A stretch of DNA of 24,460 bases from DAOWGG01 sp965369815 (GCA_965369815.1 CBDUQS010000018.1:1-24460), one strand, 5' to 3'; counted from the stretch's first letter, positions 1 through 7,171 are shown. The notes: generated by a model from the letters alone, not told the origin. A program made the numbers and translations.

Positions 1-70
1 ACTTTCCGATTTGATCTCCACCCCCTTGAGGAGCGGTGTCCTGACTCTGATTTTTATTTTCGTCAGCCAT
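1..70 (-). CDS. N-terminus of an unidentified protein (partial)
   Basis: An ATG on the minus strand at 70-68 opens a frame that stays open to the window edge. The 23 visible residues are polar and glycine-rich, starting MADENKNQ and running into QGGGDQIGK, so they look like a disordered N-terminus rather than a recognisable domain. The gene is divergent from prfB. A strong promoter lies 46 bp upstream (116-144), which supports a real start. Too little is present to name it. Confidence 0.6.
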   Translation of the reverse strand, partial: MADENKNQSQDTAPQGGGDQIGK

Positions 71-115
71 TTTTTTATATTTTATGTTTTAGTTTGTTTG
101 TAATTAAATCTTAAT

Positions 116-144
116 ATTATAGCAAATTTGAGAGGAAAAATCAA
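116..144 (-). promoter_or_regulatory. Sigma70-type promoter of the partial leftward gene
   Basis: On the minus strand a TTGATT -35 (139-144) is followed by a 17-bp spacer and a perfect TATAAT -10 (116-121), with an extended-10 TGC just before it. The predicted start of transcription is near 109, leaving a short A/T-rich leader of about 39 nt before the ATG at 70. The string TTTGCTATAAT resembles the promoters before tatD and the SPFH gene. Confidence 0.65.
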
Positions 145-256
145 GGGCTGAACAACTCATTTTTTATACGCAGCTATTCAAGGTCATGTATTGCCTCAAA
201 ATATCTCGAATGGTAAGCTCTTGGCGGAGATAAATCTTAACGATGGAAATTTAACA

Positions 257-1352
257 ATGGACTTGCAATCGGATCTAAAAACACTGTTTTCCGCCATTGA
301 TAAAGATTTCCAATATCTTTGACGATTTAGGGGCTAAAGATAAACGACAAAAAGCGGTCGATTCCTCGAGTCAGGAAGGTTTTTGGGATGATCGAGAAAA
401 GGCTGAGCGAGTTTTAAAAGATCTAAAATACTGGGAAGGGCTAGTAAATACGTGGACTGATATTCAAAAAAAACGTCTCGATCTTGAAGAACTTTCCAGC
501 ATGATTGATGAAGAAAATGAAAAAGAATTGGGGGATTTCCAGAATGAAGTAGGTCAGCTTAATCAAAAATATCAAAAAGCTCATATTGAACTGCTTTTGA
601 GCGCTCCTCATGACCAGAATGATGCCATGGTTATTATTTCTGCTGGAACAGGTGGGGTGGACGCGCAAGATTGGGCGGAAATGCTGATGAGAATGTATTT
701 GAGATATGCTGAAAACCATGATTTTAAAGCGGAAATTCATGAAAAAACAATGGGAGCTGAAGCGGGCATTAAAAGTGTGACGATTGAAATTAAAGGCATG
801 CTGGCTTACGGCTATCTAAAAGCGGAATACGGGGTTCATCGCCTGGTTCGACTCTCCCCTTTTAATGCGAAGAATTTACGACAAACTTCTTTTGCACTGG
901 TGGAGGTTCTACCGGTTTTAACCGAAAAAGAAGGGGTTGAAATTGATGAAAAAGATTTACGAATTGACACTTTCCGCGCCAGTGGAGCGGGCGGACAGCA
1001 CGTGAATACGACCGATAGTGCTGTGCGTATCACTCATCTTCCAACGGGACTAGTAGTAAGCGTACAAAATGAACGATCTCAGGCTCAGAATAAGGCACAA
1101 GCGATGGGTGTTTTAAAAGCCCGCTTAATTCAGAAATTAGCCGAAGAACAAAAAGAGAAAGTTGAGGAGTTGAAAGGAGGTTACAAAGAGGCTGCTTGGG
1201 GCAATCAGATTCGCTCGTATGTGTTCCAGCCTTACACCATGGTGAAAGACCACAGAACCAATGCTGAAACCAGCCAAGTAAATAAAGTGATGGATGGTGA
1301 TATTGATTTATTTATTGAAGCTTATTTGTTACAATCTTCTAACAACAAATAA
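257..1352 (+). CDS. prfB: Peptide chain release factor 2 (programmed +1 frameshift)
   Basis: RF2 releases finished proteins at UAA and UGA. The start is ATG 257. Frame 0 encodes 21 residues, ending in the codons TAT CTT and then an in-frame TGA at 320-322. Slipping one base forward continues at GAC 321 to the stop at 1350-1352, giving about 364 residues, the normal RF2 length. Diagnostic motifs are the SPF tripeptide in RLSPFNAKN, which recognises UGA, and the catalytic GGQ in ASGAGGQHVN. The stop-frameshift arrangement makes RF2 synthesis respond to RF2 shortage. A TTG at 297 in the shifted frame gives an open frame of 351 residues but would lose the conserved N-terminus. def follows after 8 bp. 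No SD is visible before the ATG. Confidence 0.93.
314..323 (+). promoter_or_regulatory. RF2 programmed +1 frameshift site (TAT CTT TGA C)
   Basis: The ten bases TATCTTTGAC match the core of the classical RF2 recoding site: slippery CUU, in-frame UGA, then C. The tRNA on CUU can re-pair on UUU (318-320) so that reading resumes at GAC 321. The purine-rich SD-like stimulator normally a few bases upstream (AGGGGG in E. coli) is missing; the bases before the site are GATTTCCAA. Confidence 0.9.
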
Positions 1353-1360
1353 ATTAAATT

Positions 1361-1855
1361 ATGACACTTCATTTAGAAACAGGAGAGGATAATAAAATTC
1401 TTCGAAAAAAATCGGAGCCTGTTAAGGAAATCACTAAAAAAACTCAGAAATTCATTAAAGAAATGGAGAAATCGATGAAAGCGGAAAGTGGAGTCGGATT
1501 GGCAGCTCCTCAGGTGGGTGAAAATATAAGAATTATTGTTAATCTTTTGAATGGGAAGAATGTGACCCCTATGGTCAATCCGGAAATTATTGAGCATTCT
1601 GATGAAGTGGAATTGGGCGAAGAGGGGTGCTTAAGTTTGCCGGGCGTGTGGGGAAATGTGAAGCGATTTAAGGCGATTACTCTTCGGTATAAAACCCCTA
1701 AAAATCAAGATATTACGCTAAAATTGGAAGGCTTTAATGCTCGCATCGTTCAGCATGAAATTGATCATTTGGATGGTGTGCTATTTGTTGACTATTTGGA
1801 CGCTGAAGACGCATTGTTAAATGTGATGCATCAGAAGGAAACGGAGCGGCTTTAA
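1361..1855 (+). CDS. def: Peptide deformylase
   Basis: This enzyme removes the N-formyl group from new proteins. All three family motifs are present in 164 residues: GVGLAAPQVG (near 45-54), EGCLSLPGV with the metal-binding Cys (near 88-96) and QHEIDHLDG with the two metal-binding His and the catalytic Glu (near 130-138). The length is typical. The gene starts 8 bp after the prfB stop and is probably co-transcribed with it, pairing termination with N-terminal maturation. No SD precedes the ATG; the spacer is A/T only. The transcript probably ends before the separate tRNA promoter at 1875, but I see no clear terminator. Confidence 0.95.
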   Translation: MTLHLETGEDNKILRKKSEPVKEITKKTQKFIKEMEKSMKAESGVGLAAPQVGENIRIIVNLLNGKNVTPMVNPEIIEHSDEVELGEEGCLSLPGVWGNVKRFKAITLRYKTPKNQDITLKLEGFNARIVQHEIDHLDGVLFVDYLDAEDALLNVMHQKETERL

Positions 1856-1874
1856 TTATTTTCCAAAATAGACC

Positions 1875-1903
1875 TTGAGCTTTTTTAAAGGTTGATTTAA
1901 AAT
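1875..1903 (+). promoter_or_regulatory. Promoter of tRNA-Leu
   Basis: TTGAGC (1875-1880), a 17-bp spacer and TAAAAT (1898-1903) form a reasonable sigma70-type promoter. The expected start near 1910 lies about 7 nt before the mature tRNA 5' end at 1917, as expected for a short tRNA leader. Confidence 0.55.
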
Positions 1904-1916
1904 CCTTACGCTATGT

Positions 1917-2001
1917 GCCCGGGTGGTGGAATTGGTAGACACGCTGGTCTTAGGAACCAGTGTCGCAAGACGTGGAGGTTCGAGTCCTCTCCCGGGCACC
2001 A
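1917..2001 (+). tRNA. tRNA-Leu, anticodon UAG, CCA encoded
   Basis: The acceptor strands GCCCGGG (1917-1923) and CCCGGGC (1991-1997) pair perfectly, followed by discriminator A and an encoded CCA (1999-2001). The anticodon stem CTGGT/ACCAG (1944-1948 and 1956-1960) encloses the loop CTTAGGA, placing TAG at 1951-1953, a leucine anticodon. The long variable arm TGTCGCAAGACG is the class II arm of tRNA-Leu. The T-loop TTCGAGT is standard. No intron is seen. Confidence 0.96.
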
Positions 2002-2027
2002 TTTATCACTCCAAAGTAGGATTGTTT

Positions 2028-2038
2028 TTTGCTATACT
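2028..2038 (+). promoter_or_regulatory. Extended -10 promoter of tatD
   Basis: TTTGCTATACT holds an extended -10 (TGC plus TATACT at 2033-2038). The -35 region 17 bp upstream is poor, as is common for extended-10 promoters. A near-identical string (TTTTTGCTATACTG) precedes the SPFH gene. Initiation near 2045 leaves a leader of about 16 nt before ATG 2061. Confidence 0.45.
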
Positions 2039-2060
2039 TTCTCCACTTAATCAATCACCT

Positions 2061-2852
2061 ATGTCTTACGCCATCGACACTCACTGTCATTTAGATTACA
2101 TTCCAAAGGGAGAGCGAGGAGAAGCTATTGACCGTGCGGTAAAAGCCAATGTTAAAAAAATGATCACGGTTGCTTGTAATTTAGAGCAGGTGGAACAATG
2201 TTTACCCCTTGCTGATCAGTATGACTTTATTTGGACCACAGCAGGGATTCATCCAACTGACCTAACAGACAATTTGGAGCGAGATCTGAAAAAGGTTTAT
2301 GAATATGTCAAAAGCGGTAAAAAAGTGGTGGCAATTGGTGAAATTGGATTGGATTACTATCATGATCGCTTTCCACATGACGATCAAATTGCCTTTTTAA
2401 AAGGGCAACTCGATATTGCCAATCAACTTAAAAAACCTGCCATTCTTCACTGCCGAGCGGGAAAATTTGCTGGAGAGAATTCGGAGGTATTTCCGGATAT
2501 GCTGAATATTTTAAAGGAAACTAAAACCACTAATGCGGTGATGCATTGTTTTAGCGGAAGCTATGATGAAGCATTTCAATTTTTGGACTTAGGACTGATG
2601 CTTTCTTTTACGGGTATTACTACTTACGAACGGAATGAGGAGCTCCGACGAATTATTAAAGATATGCCATTGGATCGAATGATGGTCGAAACGGACGCTC
2701 CTTTTTTACCTCCCAAAAAACATAGAGGTGAAAAAAATGAGCCTGCTTATGTAATAGAAGTAGTAAAAACCATCGCGGAAGTTCGTGAGATGGAAGTGGA
2801 TGAAATTTTAGAAATTACGAGTCGAAATGCTGAACACTTCTTCAGGATCTAG
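2061..2852 (+). CDS. tatD: TatD-family metal-dependent deoxyribonuclease
   Basis: TatD proteins are amidohydrolase-fold nucleases that act on DNA 3' ends, with roles in DNA repair and quality control. The 263 residues carry the family metal-ligand motifs in order: DTHCHLD at the N-terminus, GEIGLDYY near 92-99, ILHCR near 127-131, VMHCFSG in the middle, and VETDAPFLPP near 210-220. Length and order fit TatD/YcfH. The frame extends upstream to 1923 through the tRNA gene, but ATG 2061 gives the normal start MSYAIDTHCH. An extended -10 sits just upstream. The C-terminal motif SRNAEHFF is also typical of the family. Confidence 0.94.
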   Translation: MSYAIDTHCHLDYIPKGERGEAIDRAVKANVKKMITVACNLEQVEQCLPLADQYDFIWTTAGIHPTDLTDNLERDLKKVYEYVKSGKKVVAIGEIGLDYYHDRFPHDDQIAFLKGQLDIANQLKKPAILHCRAGKFAGENSEVFPDMLNILKETKTTNAVMHCFSGSYDEAFQFLDLGLMLSFTGITTYERNEELRRIIKDMPLDRMMVETDAPFLPPKKHRGEKNEPAYVIEVVKTIAEVREMEVDEILEITSRNAEHFFRI

Positions 2853-2881
2853 TTTTTAGTAGTTACTCATTTCGAGCACCC

Positions 2882-2913
2882 TTTTGTCATTTCGAGCCTG
2901 TCGAGAAATCTCT
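2882..2913. repeat. Left palindromic repeat of GIY-YIG cassette 1
   Basis: The stretch starting TTTTGTCATTTCGAGC and ending GAAATCTCT is an imperfect hairpin (TCGA pairing with TCGA inside ATT/AAT arms). It shares its outer TTTTGTCATT with the repeat at 3243-3274 in inverted orientation and with the 28-bp repeats at 4617 and 4959. It encodes the C-terminus and TGA stop of the GIY-YIG gene. A fragment of it, CATTTCGAGC, is duplicated at 2868-2877. Confidence 0.65.
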
Positions 2914-3219
2914 ATTCATAATAACCCAGCCCTCCGATAAATCATCCCATGATGGATTAATGATTTTTATTAAATCCTGTTTCTTTTCCCGTCTCCATCG
3001 CTTAATTTGCTTTTCGCGTTCTATCGCATTTAAAACATATTGATGATCTTCAAAATAAACTAATTTATAACATTGATATTTTTTGGTAAACCCATCAATT
3101 AAATCATTTTTATGCTCACGCACCCTTGATTCAATACAATTTGTGAAACCAACGTACAGAGTTCCACTCTCACTTGCCATTATATAAACATAAAACTCGT
3201 AATTATCACTCATATTCAC
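2887..3219 (-). CDS. Small GIY-YIG single-domain nuclease (URI/COG2827 type), copy 1
   Basis: The 110-residue protein is essentially one GIY-YIG domain: YVYIM (near 10-14) and TLYVGFTN (near 20-27) form the two strand motifs, followed by the conserved Arg in SRVREH, Glu in AIEREKQIKRW, and the C-terminal NPSWDDL. This matches stand-alone URI-domain proteins, presumed DNA nucleases of unknown biological role. It is a paralogue of the gene at 4646-4945, on the other side of radA. The last residues and the TGA stop come from a palindromic repeat, so the end of the protein appears to be set by the repeat. TGA is a rare stop in this window. A second ATG at 3213 is an equally possible start. Confidence 0.87.
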   Translation of the reverse strand: MNMSDNYEFYVYIMASESGTLYVGFTNCIESRVREHKNDLIDGFTKKYQCYKLVYFEDHQYVLNAIEREKQIKRWRREKKQDLIKIINPSWDDLSEGWVIMNRDFSTGSK

Positions 3220-3242
3220 TTATTTACTCGTAATTCGGTTAA

Positions 3243-3274
3243 GGGATTCCTCCACATGGGTCGGAATGACAAAA
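3243..3274. repeat. Right palindromic repeat of GIY-YIG cassette 1
   Basis: GGGATTCC at the left and GGAATGACAAAA at the right are the arms of an imperfect palindrome. Read on the minus strand it begins TTTTGTCATTCCGA, matching the start of the left repeat at 2882. The GIY-YIG gene is thus enclosed by degenerate inverted copies. Confidence 0.6.
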
Positions 3275-3280
3275 GAAGAT

Positions 3281-4588
3281 TTAAACAAAAAACATTTTCA
3301 CCGCCTGCTCCACAGTTTTTGCCTGGCTAAAGGATAAAATCTGTTTGAATCCGAGTTTCTCGGCCTCTTTGATTCGCTTATCCATTTGACTCACATTTCG
3401 TATTTCACCCGATAAACCGATCTCCCCCATCACGGCTAAATTGGACGGAAGGGTTTTTTTGGTTTTCGAACTCGCGATGGCCATTGCAACCGCTAAGTCG
3501 ACTGCGGGTTCATTCAATTTTAACCCACCTACTACATTCACAAATACATTGGATGAATCGAGTTTTATTTTTGTATATCGTTCGAGTACCGCGATAATGA
3601 TATTTAAGCGATTTAAATCGATTCCGCTGGCTGTTCGCTTAAGGTAATCGGACTGTGCATAACTGGTGAGCGCTTGTACTTCGACCAAAAACGTTCGTGT
3701 GCCCTCTAAAACGGGTACGATTACCGAACCGACAGGGTCTTCAGCACGCCCTTCTAAAAATAAAGCGGAAGGATTTTTTACCTCTTCTAAACCTTTTTCA
3801 TTCATCTGAAAAACGCCCACTTCATCCACAGCTCCAAATCGGTTTTTGGTAGCACGGAGCAGGCGGAATTGATGAAAGCGATCTCCCTCTAAAAACAAAA
3901 CGGTATCGACCAAATGAGTGAGCACTTGTGGTCCTGCTAAATTCCCTTCTTTATTTACATGACCGATGAGTAAAATAGGGATGTTTTTTTGCTTAGCCAC
4001 TTGCATCAACTGCTCTGTGACGTAGCGAACTTGTGAAATAGAACCTGCCTGACTGGCAACCTCATCACTTGCCATTACCTGGACACTATCAACGACCACA
4101 AAGCCAGGCTTCTCGGCTTCGATGGTAGCCAGAATGGATTCTAGGCTATTGAGATTTAGTAAATTGATCGGATTTTTTATTTTCAAGCGCTTCGCACGGC
4201 TGGATATTTGATCGACGGATTCTTCCCCAGAAAAATACAAAACCTTTCGACCAATCGCTGCCATTCGATCACATATCTGGAGAGTGAGAGTGGATTTTCC
4301 GATACCAGGGTCTCCGACTAAAAGTGCCATTGAATCGGACACAAACCCTCCGCCCACCACGCGGTCGAATTCAGATATTCCCGTCACCAAACGTTCTTTT
4401 TTTATCTCTATATTTTCGATGCTAATCGTTGGTTTTGCGGCAACAGCGGAGATTGATTTTTCTTTTTTACCAACATTCACCACATCCTCAACTAGCGTGT
4501 TCCATGAATTACAACCAAGACACTGACCGCCCCATTTAGGAGCTTCTGTGTTGCATTTTGTGCAGATGTAAATTGTTTTTAATTTCAT
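3281..4588 (-). CDS. radA: DNA repair protein RadA (Sms)
   Basis: RadA is a RecA-like, hexameric helicase-type ATPase that helps process recombination intermediates. The 435 residues show the full domain order: a C4 zinc finger (CTKCNTEAPKWGGQCLGC, near 9-26), Walker A GDPGIGKSTL (near 92-101), Walker B VVVDSVQV, the RadA-specific KNRFGAVDEVG, and a C-terminal Lon-like domain (VNVVGGLKLNEPAVDLAVA). The length is normal and all key residues are present. It is leftward and lies between two GIY-YIG cassettes. No SD or clear promoter is visible in the 28 bp between its ATG and the 4617 repeat, so it may depend on read-through from the GIY-YIG gene upstream. Confidence 0.96.
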   Translation of the reverse strand: MKLKTIYICTKCNTEAPKWGGQCLGCNSWNTLVEDVVNVGKKEKSISAVAAKPTISIENIEIKKERLVTGISEFDRVVGGGFVSDSMALLVGDPGIGKSTLTLQICDRMAAIGRKVLYFSGEESVDQISSRAKRLKIKNPINLLNLNSLESILATIEAEKPGFVVVDSVQVMASDEVASQAGSISQVRYVTEQLMQVAKQKNIPILLIGHVNKEGNLAGPQVLTHLVDTVLFLEGDRFHQFRLLRATKNRFGAVDEVGVFQMNEKGLEEVKNPSALFLEGRAEDPVGSVIVPVLEGTRTFLVEVQALTSYAQSDYLKRTASGIDLNRLNIIIAVLERYTKIKLDSSNVFVNVVGGLKLNEPAVDLAVAMAIASSKTKKTLPSNLAVMGEIGLSGEIRNVSQMDKRIKEAEKLGFKQILSFSQAKTVEQAVKMFFV

Positions 4589-4616
4589 TTCTATATTAAT
4601 TATGAGTTAAACCTCT

Positions 4617-4644
4617 TTGTCATTCCCGCGAAGGCGGGAATCTA
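4617..4644. repeat. 28-bp palindromic terminal repeat, left copy of GIY-YIG cassette 2
   Basis: The core ATTCCCGCGAAGGCGGGAAT (4622-4641) is a perfect 8-bp stem with a GAAG loop. The 28 bp from 4617 to 4644 recur exactly, inverted, at 4959-4986. The pattern ATTCCC-N8-GGGAAT is the same as the dRS3-type palindromes described in Neisseria. The GIY-YIG stop codon begins 2 bp inside. Confidence 0.9.
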
Positions 4645-4645
4645 T

Positions 4646-4945
4646 TTAAGTGATTTCCTGACTCCATTCATCGCTCAAATCTTTCCAATCTGGATTCATT
4701 TCCTTAATCAATTTCTCTTTCCACTTTCTATTCCACTTTTTCACCCCTTTCTCCCTAGTAATAGCATCATCGATATATTGATACTCCTCGTAATAAACGA
4801 GATATTTTAAATTATATTTACTGGTAAATCCTTTATTTACCTTGGCCTTATGTTGACTAACCCTATATTCAACATTGTTAGTCACTCCGACATAAAGGGT
4901 AGTTTTTGTGTGATTAGATAGAATGTAAAAATAGTAAGATCTCAT
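4646..4945 (-). CDS. Small GIY-YIG single-domain nuclease (URI/COG2827 type), copy 2
   Basis: The 99-residue protein has the GIY-YIG motifs YYFYIL (near 4-9) and TLYVGVTN (near 16-23), the conserved Arg in YRVSQH, Glu in ITREKGVKKWNR, and the closing NPDWKDLSDEW. It is clearly paralogous to copy 1 (shared TLYVG, GFT-KY, YLVYYE/KLVYFE, NPxWxDLS) but divergent, so it is not a recent duplication. The gene fills the space between two exact inverted copies of a 28-bp palindromic repeat, leaving 1 bp at the stop side and 13 bp at the start side. The function is probably DNA cleavage. Whether it moves the repeat unit is inference. Confidence 0.87.
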   Translation of the reverse strand: MRSYYFYILSNHTKTTLYVGVTNNVEYRVSQHKAKVNKGFTSKYNLKYLVYYEEYQYIDDAITREKGVKKWNRKWKEKLIKEMNPDWKDLSDEWSQEIT

Positions 4946-4958
4946 TTCATTAGCTCAC

Positions 4959-4986
4959 TAGATTCCCGCCTTCGCGGGAATGACAA
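4959..4986. repeat. 28-bp palindromic terminal repeat, right copy of GIY-YIG cassette 2
   Basis: This is an exact inverted copy of 4617-4644 over all 28 bp, with the core ATTCCCGCCTTCGCGGGAAT. The bases just outside differ (ACTC/TTGG here versus TTTA/CTCT at the other copy), which marks the edges of the element. Confidence 0.9.
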
Positions 4987-5067
4987 TTGGAGTATTCATC
5001 ATTTAATCAAATAAATCACAGTTCAGGCAACATAATAGGTGAACGTTTGTTTACCGTCAATACTTAA

Positions 5068-5095
5068 TTGTAACTCCTTGTGTTTTTGCTATACT
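5068..5095 (+). promoter_or_regulatory. Promoter of the SPFH-nadE unit
   Basis: TTGTAA (5068-5073), a 16-bp spacer and TATACT (5090-5095) with an extended-10 TGC (5087-5089). The expected start near 5102 gives a leader of about 20 nt to ATG 5123. Confidence 0.55.
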
Positions 5096-5122
5096 GTTTT
5101 TATCAATTAATCATCAACTATT

Positions 5123-5995
5123 ATGGCTCAATTTCCACCTGCCTTTCAAATGCCGGAACTCCCTAGCTTAAAAGGGAAAAATCTATTCGGCGTTATTATT
5201 GCCGTCGTCGTTTTACTAATCATTTTAGATGGCCTTGTATCGGTTCCTCCGGGGAATGTGGGTATTATTTATGACCGAGGGCGTGGAGTTCTTGCAAAAG
5301 AGCTACCTGAAGGGCTTCATTTAAAAATTCCCTTTTGGCAGGTCTCTTATTTGATGGACGTTCGCACGCAAGAATACACAATGAGCGTCGCGCCAGGTGA
5401 GGGTGCTATTTACAGCGATGACAGCATGACCGCTCCTACCGCCGATGGACAAACCGTTGAAGTGGACGCTACAGTATTGTTTCACCCAGATCGAACCAAA
5501 GCGGCTGAACTTTTTCAGGAGATCGGACCCGATTACATTCAAAAAATTGTCAGAACTGTATCCCGAAGTCAGATTCGCGCGGTGATCGCTAAATATAGCG
5601 CTATTGATGTATATGCGGTTAAGCGTGAAGAAGCTGAAGATAAAATCAATGAAGTGATTAAAGAGCTTTTTGCTGAAAAGGATATTGTCTTGGAAAGAGT
5701 TCTTCTCCGCCATATCGCCTTCTCTCCTCAGTACGCTAGCGCTATTGAAGAAAAACAAGTGGCGGAACAAAAGATTCAAAAGGCTGAATTTCAACGCTTA
5801 GAGGCTGAAAAATTGAAAGAGAAGAAAATTATTGAGGCTCAAGCGGATGCGGAAGCGATTCGATTAAAAGGTGAAGCTCTTAAAAGAAACCCTGAAGTGA
5901 TTCAATTTGAGTTTGTTCAGAAGATGGCGGGTGATATCGACTGGGGAATTCTTCCCGATAGCATCCTTCCTATGATTAATCTTGGAACCCGTTAA
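5123..5995 (+). CDS. SPFH/prohibitin-family membrane protein
   Basis: The 290-residue protein has one N-terminal membrane segment (near 23-43, GVIIAVVVLLIILDGLVSV) followed by an SPFH/band-7 domain (PPGNVGIIYDRGRGV through AFSPQYASAIEEKQVAEQ). It ends in an Ala/Glu/Lys-rich coiled coil (near 210-255), as in prohibitins. Such proteins form large cage-like membrane assemblies that organise membrane microdomains or chaperone membrane proteases. The C-terminus PDSILPMINLG fits bacterial prohibitin homologues. It has its own promoter, and nadE follows after 11 bp. No FtsH-type partner is visible here. The start ATG 5123 fits the promoter and puts a short proline-rich stretch before the membrane helix. 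There is no SD. Confidence 0.88.
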   Translation: MAQFPPAFQMPELPSLKGKNLFGVIIAVVVLLIILDGLVSVPPGNVGIIYDRGRGVLAKELPEGLHLKIPFWQVSYLMDVRTQEYTMSVAPGEGAIYSDDSMTAPTADGQTVEVDATVLFHPDRTKAAELFQEIGPDYIQKIVRTVSRSQIRAVIAKYSAIDVYAVKREEAEDKINEVIKELFAEKDIVLERVLLRHIAFSPQYASAIEEKQVAEQKIQKAEFQRLEAEKLKEKKIIEAQADAEAIRLKGEALKRNPEVIQFEFVQKMAGDIDWGILPDSILPMINLGTR

Positions 5996-6006
5996 AGCAA
6001 TTACGA

Positions 6007-6738
6007 ATGACCAATCCCCAATTATCTGATCATATTGTTGCTGAGCTTTCGAATTACCTGAAAAAGGTGGGGATTTCGAAAGCGGTAGTTGGATTGAGTG
6101 GTGGTGTGGACAGTGCTCTTGTTCTTAAATTGGGTGTGTTAGCTTTGGGGCCTGAAAATATCACGGCGTTGATTATGCCCAATGATGGACTAACAAAGCT
6201 TCAAAATATTAAAGATGCAAAAAATTGGGCCAATGAACTTGGGGCCAAGCATCATATTATCGCCATAAACCCATTTATTGAAGGTTATGAGGCTCTTCCA
6301 TGGAATTCGACTAGCTTGGCTCGTATGAACATTCAAGCGCGCGTACGAATGACGCTTTTGTATCACTACGCGAATACGAATGGAGCGATGGTACTTGGAA
6401 CGGGCAATAAGACGGAATTAATGCTGGGGTACTTCACCAAACATGGAGATGGGGCCACAGATATTCTGCCTATTGGAGACCTTTATAAAACGGATGTATG
6501 GGAAATGTCGGAGTCTTTAGGGCTTCCGGAAGTCATTGTTCATAAAACAGCCTCTGCGGAACTGATGCATGATCAGAGTGATGAAGAGGAAATTGGAATG
6601 GAGTATGCGGAAATTGATTCTGCCTTAAAAAGATTCGAACAGGGAGAGGAGCCATCAAACGATGATGAGCAAAAGCTTTATGATCGGATTAAAGCGAATG
6701 ATCATAAGAATGAGGGGCCACCGATTATCAGAATGTAG
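6007..6738 (+). CDS. nadE: NH3-dependent NAD(+) synthetase
   Basis: NadE amidates nicotinic acid adenine dinucleotide to NAD using ATP and ammonia. The 243 residues contain the PP-loop SGGVDSAL (near 31-38), the ATP and substrate motif GTGNKTELMLGYFTKHGDG (near 131-149), and the conserved DLYKTDVW and ELMHDQSDE segments. No glutamine amidotransferase domain is fused, so it must use free ammonia. It probably shares a transcript with the SPFH gene 11 bp upstream. Its TAG stop abuts the ruvX stop on the other strand with no gap. The C-terminus is short and Lys/Asp-rich, ending PPIIRM. No SD precedes the ATG. Confidence 0.95.
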   Translation: MTNPQLSDHIVAELSNYLKKVGISKAVVGLSGGVDSALVLKLGVLALGPENITALIMPNDGLTKLQNIKDAKNWANELGAKHHIIAINPFIEGYEALPWNSTSLARMNIQARVRMTLLYHYANTNGAMVLGTGNKTELMLGYFTKHGDGATDILPIGDLYKTDVWEMSESLGLPEVIVHKTASAELMHDQSDEEEIGMEYAEIDSALKRFEQGEEPSNDDEQKLYDRIKANDHKNEGPPIIRM

Positions 6739-7158
6739 CTACAAACTCTTTAAGTATGCCTCTAAAATAATCTGTGCGGATACCATATCGCGTTGACCTT
6801 TTTGATCTTTCGCCTTAATTCCCTGCATCTGAAGCTTTCGAATTGATTGTTTTGTGGTTAACCGCTCATCAAAATACTCTACGACGATAGGAGCGATAGC
6901 TTTTTTGAGTTGATCAGCGAATTTATAGGTTTTTATCACCCGATCCCCCATCGTGCCATCCATTTCGATTGGCAAACCGACAATTGTTTTAACTATTTGT
7001 TCCTCGTCACAAAATGCTTTGATCTGGTTAAGAAGACCCTTGATTGACTTATATTCCAAAAAATCACGAGGAAAAGCCACCTGCTTGTCAAAATCGGATA
7101 CCGCTAGGCCTACACGGCGGTCTCCATAATCGATTGCGAGGTATTTACCTTTGGACAT
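6739..7158 (-). CDS. ruvX: RuvX/YqgF-family putative pre-16S rRNA nuclease
   Basis: YqgF proteins have an RNase H fold and are implicated in maturing the 5' end of 16S rRNA, or as a Holliday-junction resolvase. The 139 residues start MSKGKYLAIDYGDRRVG, with the first catalytic Asp in the DYG motif; VGLPIEMDG and YFDERLTT follow, supplying the second acidic residue and the conserved DER, and a late DMVSAQIIL helix carries the third Asp. The ATG at 7158 is preferred over a TTG at 7170 that adds four residues. It lies downstream of rpsT on the same strand, separated by a 28-bp near-palindrome, so both probably share a transcript. A rRNA-processing role fits this neighbour. Confidence 0.9.
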   Translation of the reverse strand: MSKGKYLAIDYGDRRVGLAVSDFDKQVAFPRDFLEYKSIKGLLNQIKAFCDEEQIVKTIVGLPIEMDGTMGDRVIKTYKFADQLKKAIAPIVVEYFDERLTTKQSIRKLQMQGIKAKDQKGQRDMVSAQIILEAYLKSL

Positions 7159-7171
7159 AATTATATTCAAA

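Noticed and set aside
297..1352. A continuous 351-residue frame from TTG 297 as the full prfB
   Set aside because: It lacks the conserved RF2 N-terminus that lies in the other frame before CTT TGA C; the frameshift reading from ATG 257 matches the family.
1923..2060. Extended N-terminus of tatD starting in the tRNA
   Set aside because: These residues are a translation of tRNA-Leu and its spacer; ATG 2061 gives the normal TatD start.
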